Below, one piece after another: positions 61,060 to 64,000 of a stretch of DNA of 64,000 bases. The stretch lies in the NCBI GenBank assembly GCA_002708905.1, contig PAPM01000025.1:186001-250000 (forward strand). Direction: 5' to 3'. Position 1 is the stretch's first letter. Every line of letters begins with the position of its first letter. The DNA is from Pseudomonadales bacterium. GTDB lineage: Bacteria > Pseudomonadota > Gammaproteobacteria > Pseudomonadales > Ketobacteraceae. Below the pieces are notes generated by a model. It made no database searches. It was not told the DNA's origin and saw only the letters and a program-made list of their open reading frames with translations. The translations under genes were made by a program, and so were the position numbers.

Positions 61060-61512
61060 ATGGATAATTTTATGAACAAAACCTCTCTTTTATTCTACCT
61101 ATACATATTGATCGGCCTGTGTGCCCTGATTCTGACCTGGGTCCATATCCCCACTTATTTGGGTTCCGGCTTCCTGGATGCCAACGTGCAGTTCTGGAAA
61201 GACGCACTTATCAATGCCAACCCAGCCAGTCAGTTTCTCGCCGTGGATATTCTGTTTTTGGCTTTGGTTATCGAGATCTGGATGGTGGTGGAAAGCCGAA
61301 GGCTCGGAATCCAGTATGTGTGGGGCTATATCGTCATTGCCACCTTCATCGGAATCAGCTTCGCTGTCCCTCTGTTCCTGGCAATGCGGGAGAAGCAGTT
61401 GGCCGCCGTTAACGGCAACACACAGGTAACATTAAAGGGTTACGATATCGTAATACTGCTGTTGCTTGGTATCCTGACCCTGATCACCGGAATTTGGATG
61501 TTCATTCGATAG
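61060..61512 (+). CDS. DUF2834 membrane protein
   Basis: The 150-residue protein has four membrane helices and the DUF2834 features LILTWVHIPTYLG, DILFLALVIEIWMVVESRRLGI and FAVPLFLAMREKQL. Its function is unknown. ATG 61072 is a second possible start. It lies 9 bp before the CoA-transferase gene and is probably co-transcribed with it. Confidence 0.78.
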   Translation: MDNFMNKTSLLFYLYILIGLCALILTWVHIPTYLGSGFLDANVQFWKDALINANPASQFLAVDILFLALVIEIWMVVESRRLGIQYVWGYIVIATFIGISFAVPLFLAMREKQLAAVNGNTQVTLKGYDIVILLLLGILTLITGIWMFIR

Positions 61513-61521
61513 GTTTTCATA

Positions 61522-62805
61522 ATGACCTTATTTGTAGACTCTCCGTTGGAAGCGGTAAACGGCATTCGATCGGATCAATGTATCTGGGTTCATTCCATGG
61601 CGGCGACGCCCTGGGTATTGCTGGATGCCCTGGCGGAACACGCCCTGCAACATCGCAATATCGAACTGTATCAGCTCCATCTGGAACACGCGGAAGGTTT
61701 GGCCAAAGCAGTGGATGGCGGACACCTGGCACCCAAGGCTTACTTCGCCAGTCAATACAATCGCCAATTGATACAGGAAGGCAAAGCGGATTACATTCCC
61801 ATCTCGCTATCCGAAATTCCCCGCCTGTTTCGCCGTCGCGAACAACGGATTGACGTGGTGTTGTTGCAGGTGGCACCACCGGACAAACACGGTATCTGCT
61901 CCCTTGGCATTTCCGTAGAAGCCACCCGTGCCGCCTGTGAAGTGGCTGATACGGTGATTGCCCATATCAACCCCAGCATGCCCCGTACCCACGGTGACGC
62001 CTTCATTCATTTGAACCAGATTGATATTGCCTATGAGCAGGACCAGCCCATACCGGAACACAGCCCGTCCGTGTTGAGCGATGTGAACCGACAGATCGGG
62101 CAACAGGTAGCGACACTGATCAACAACGGCGATTGCCTGCAGATGGGCATCGGCGACATTCCTGACGCCACCCTCGCCTGCCTGCATCACCATAAGCATT
62201 TGGGCATTCATACCGAGATGTTTTCAGATGGAGTGATACCTTTGTGCGAAAGCGGCGTGATCGACAACAGCCGCAAACGCAAACATCCGGGTAAACTGGT
62301 GACGGGGTTCGTCATGGGCAGCAAGCGACTCTATGACTTTGTGGATGATAATTCCGAAGTGGCGTTCCTCGATATTGAATACATCAACAACATCGAAACC
62401 ATCAGCCGCAATCCCAATATGGTCAGTATCAACAGTGCGTTGCAGGTAGACCTGACCGGGCAGATCTGCGCGGATTCCCTGGGTACTCATATTTATTCCG
62501 GTGTGGGCGGCCAACTGGATTTTGTGATGGGGTCCAACCTCTCCGATCATGGTCGCTCCATATTGGCGTTCCCATCCACCGCCGGTGGTGGTAAGTATTC
62601 ACGTATTGTACCCGTACTGTCGCTGGGCTCCGGCGTGGTGACGCCGAGGGGCAGCGTCCATCACATTGTCACCGAATACGGCATTGCCAATCTGCGGGGA
62701 AAGAGTCTGCGGGAACGATGCAAAGCCTTGATTAGTATCGCCCACCCTGACTTTCGGGAGGCGTTGGCTCAGCAGGCATTTGAATACTGGCGAATCAGAC
62801 TGTAA
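61522..62805 (+). CDS. acetyl-CoA hydrolase/transferase-family CoA-transferase
   Basis: The 427-residue protein is of the Cat1/4-hydroxybutyrate CoA-transferase family. It has LQVAPPDKHGICSLGISVEA, MGIGDIPDATLA, HTEMFSDG, SGVGGQLDFVMGS and VTEYGIANLRGKSL, including the glutamates of the active site. It moves CoA between short acyl-CoAs and free acids. The substrates are not evident; the gene follows DUF2834. Confidence 0.88.
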   Translation: MTLFVDSPLEAVNGIRSDQCIWVHSMAATPWVLLDALAEHALQHRNIELYQLHLEHAEGLAKAVDGGHLAPKAYFASQYNRQLIQEGKADYIPISLSEIPRLFRRREQRIDVVLLQVAPPDKHGICSLGISVEATRAACEVADTVIAHINPSMPRTHGDAFIHLNQIDIAYEQDQPIPEHSPSVLSDVNRQIGQQVATLINNGDCLQMGIGDIPDATLACLHHHKHLGIHTEMFSDGVIPLCESGVIDNSRKRKHPGKLVTGFVMGSKRLYDFVDDNSEVAFLDIEYINNIETISRNPNMVSINSALQVDLTGQICADSLGTHIYSGVGGQLDFVMGSNLSDHGRSILAFPSTAGGGKYSRIVPVLSLGSGVVTPRGSVHHIVTEYGIANLRGKSLRERCKALISIAHPDFREALAQQAFEYWRIRL

Positions 62806-62874
62806 CAAATGTTCCTGTAACAATACGCTCCGGTAATCATCTACGTACTATGAGATGGTTGGCAGGAGCAGAAC

Positions 62875-63639
62875 ATGGGCAGGTCCAGCGCCAAGTGGCG
62901 AAACAGTTTCTTCAAACTATGCGGCATCAGCCTGATGTTACCGGCACTGTTTTCGACATCCGCCAAGGCAGAAGCCGACCGGGTCTATTCAAGTACTAAC
63001 CATAACACCCAACTGGTGGAGCTTTACACTTCGCAAGGTTGCAGTAGTTGTCCGCCGGCAGACCACTGGCTAACCCAATGGAAACAGCATCCAAAACTTT
63101 GGAGCGAGGTGATTCCGGTTGCCTTTCACGTGGATTATTGGGACTGGATTGGTTGGCAGGATCGTTTTGCTTCCCCGGCGTTTGGCTTACGCCAACGCAC
63201 CCACAAAAAGCAGGGCGCCATCAAATCGGTTTACACTCCGGGCTTCGTGGTGGACGGCAAGGAATGGCGAGGCTGGTTTGAAGGCCGGCAATTACCGCCG
63301 CCCCTCCACAAACAAGGCACTCTGACCGCAGAGCTTAACGATCAGCGAATTACCTTCCGCTATCAGAATGAAGAACAACCGCTGACATCCAACCTGCAGA
63401 TTCAGGTGGTGCTGCTGGGTTTTGATCTGGAAACACCGGTGCTGCGTGGAGAAAATACCAACCGCACACTGAAAGAGGACTTTGTGGTGCTGTGGTATAC
63501 GGCTGCCGATGACGATTCCTCCTGGTCGTTTGCGTTACCGGATCGCTCATCGCTGCCCACTCAAAAACTCGGCTTTGCCGCCTGGACCACTCTGCGCGGC
63601 TCAGGCAGACCGTTACAGGTAGTGGGAGGAACACTGTAA
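62875..63639 (+). CDS. DUF1223 thioredoxin-like secreted protein
   Basis: The 254-residue protein has an N-terminal hydrophobic signal-like region and the DUF1223 motif VELYTSQGCSSCPPADHWL with a CxxC. DUF1223 proteins are predicted periplasmic thioredoxin-like proteins of unknown role. A strong GGAG ribosome site precedes the ATG at 62875. Confidence 0.85.
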   Translation: MGRSSAKWRNSFFKLCGISLMLPALFSTSAKAEADRVYSSTNHNTQLVELYTSQGCSSCPPADHWLTQWKQHPKLWSEVIPVAFHVDYWDWIGWQDRFASPAFGLRQRTHKKQGAIKSVYTPGFVVDGKEWRGWFEGRQLPPPLHKQGTLTAELNDQRITFRYQNEEQPLTSNLQIQVVLLGFDLETPVLRGENTNRTLKEDFVVLWYTAADDDSSWSFALPDRSSLPTQKLGFAAWTTLRGSGRPLQVVGGTL

Positions 63640-63730
63640 TTTCCACTCAACGCACAAAATTCACCACTTTTTCGCGTTATTGTGGTACTCCTTTGGAACC
63701 GCTTTTAGACCACCCAATGGAGAACCTGCA

Positions 63731-64000
63731 ATGAAAACAACGAAAACAAGCTTAATCAAGATCACCCTTATTGCCTTTGCTGCAATGTTGGCCCAGGGCT
63801 GCACCATCTACTGGAGCGGTATGGTGGACAACAAAAGCGGCAAAAACATTACAGTCACCGGCAAGGGCACCGATGAAACCACCTGGAAAGTCAGCGCTGA
63901 TGAAAGCGTGAAGATCACCTGGAAATACAAATGCCTCGAGGTGACCGAAGGCGATAAATCCTATTACTTTGATGCGCAGAATGTTCCCAAGGCGGCCCAG
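63731..64000 (+). CDS. small lipoprotein, truncated by the window edge
   Basis: The first 90 codons are visible. The N-terminus is KTTKTSLIKITLIAFAAMLAQGC, a lipoprotein signal peptide with C24 as the lipidation site. The rest is polar and charged with no recognised domain. GGAG lies 7-10 bp before the ATG. The 3' end is outside the window. Confidence 0.8.
   Translation, partial: MKTTKTSLIKITLIAFAAMLAQGCTIYWSGMVDNKSGKNITVTGKGTDETTWKVSADESVKITWKYKCLEVTEGDKSYYFDAQNVPKAAQ

Noticed and set aside
1-64000. CRISPR arrays, tRNA or rRNA genes, insertion sequences with transposase
   Set aside because: No regularly spaced direct repeats with unique spacers, no cloverleaf or rRNA-like segments and no transposase reading frame were seen.

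Overview
The window is chromosomal DNA of a Gammaproteobacterium. This is inferred from an FNR/Anr-type regulator with the full cysteine set, NupC, NnrU and RsmE homologues, moderately high GC, and dense same-strand operons with Shine-Dalgarno sites. The mix of acyl-CoA carboxylase, many acyl-CoA dehydrogenases and a whole steroid pathway suggests a marine or oil-associated lipid degrader, perhaps near Ketobacter or Alcanivorax. The genus is a guess and cannot be settled from the sequence alone.

Layout. 1-4.5 kb (minus): a two-subunit acyl-CoA carboxylase; the alpha subunit runs off the left edge. 4.9-8.1 kb: rsmE, a chemoreceptor and a small unknown protein. 8.4-11 kb: a MalT/AlkS-like activator. 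11-46.4 kb: a steroid catabolic island. 46.6-48.3 kb: a TeiR-like LuxR regulator and an NnrU-like membrane protein. 48.3-56 kb: an MpaB/DUF2236 oxygenase with a divergent TetR, then sulfotransferase, glycosyltransferase, deacetylase, NupC and PhzF genes. 56-60.8 kb (minus): a four-gene signalling operon (coiled-coil protein, roadblock-TM-OmpA protein, Ras-like GTPase, GGDEF-EAL protein). 61-64 kb: DUF2834, a CoA-transferase, DUF1223 and a lipoprotein cut by the right edge.

The steroid island covers the aerobic 9,10-seco pathway almost from end to end. Nucleus entry: ketosteroid isomerase, KshA oxygenase, a KstD-family FAD dehydrogenase, a 5-alpha-reductase homologue and several SDRs. Ring A/B cleavage: hsaC-hsaB-hsaA-SDR-hsaD-hsaE-hsaG-hsaF on the plus strand. 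Ring C/D (HIP) degradation: fadD3 divergent from ipdA-ipdB-DUF35-ltp3-like-ipdC-echA20-two acyl-CoA dehydrogenases-fadA6-SDR, followed by a second acyl-CoA dehydrogenase pair, ipdF, a MaoC hydratase and a thiolase. The KshA reductase (KshB) and dedicated side-chain cytochromes P450 are not in the window. Two TetR proteins, the FNR-type protein and two LuxR-type proteins lie within or beside the island.

Features beyond gene content: (i) a 21-bp dyad (TTTTGCA-N7-TGCAAAT) at three promoters, including that of a tetR gene, marks a probable local regulon; (ii) two copies of a ~180-bp intergenic element have stems that differ in sequence but stay self-complementary, and a third long-stem element has an unrelated core; (iii) the GTPase/roadblock/OmpA/c-di-GMP operon is the best candidate for an undescribed system.
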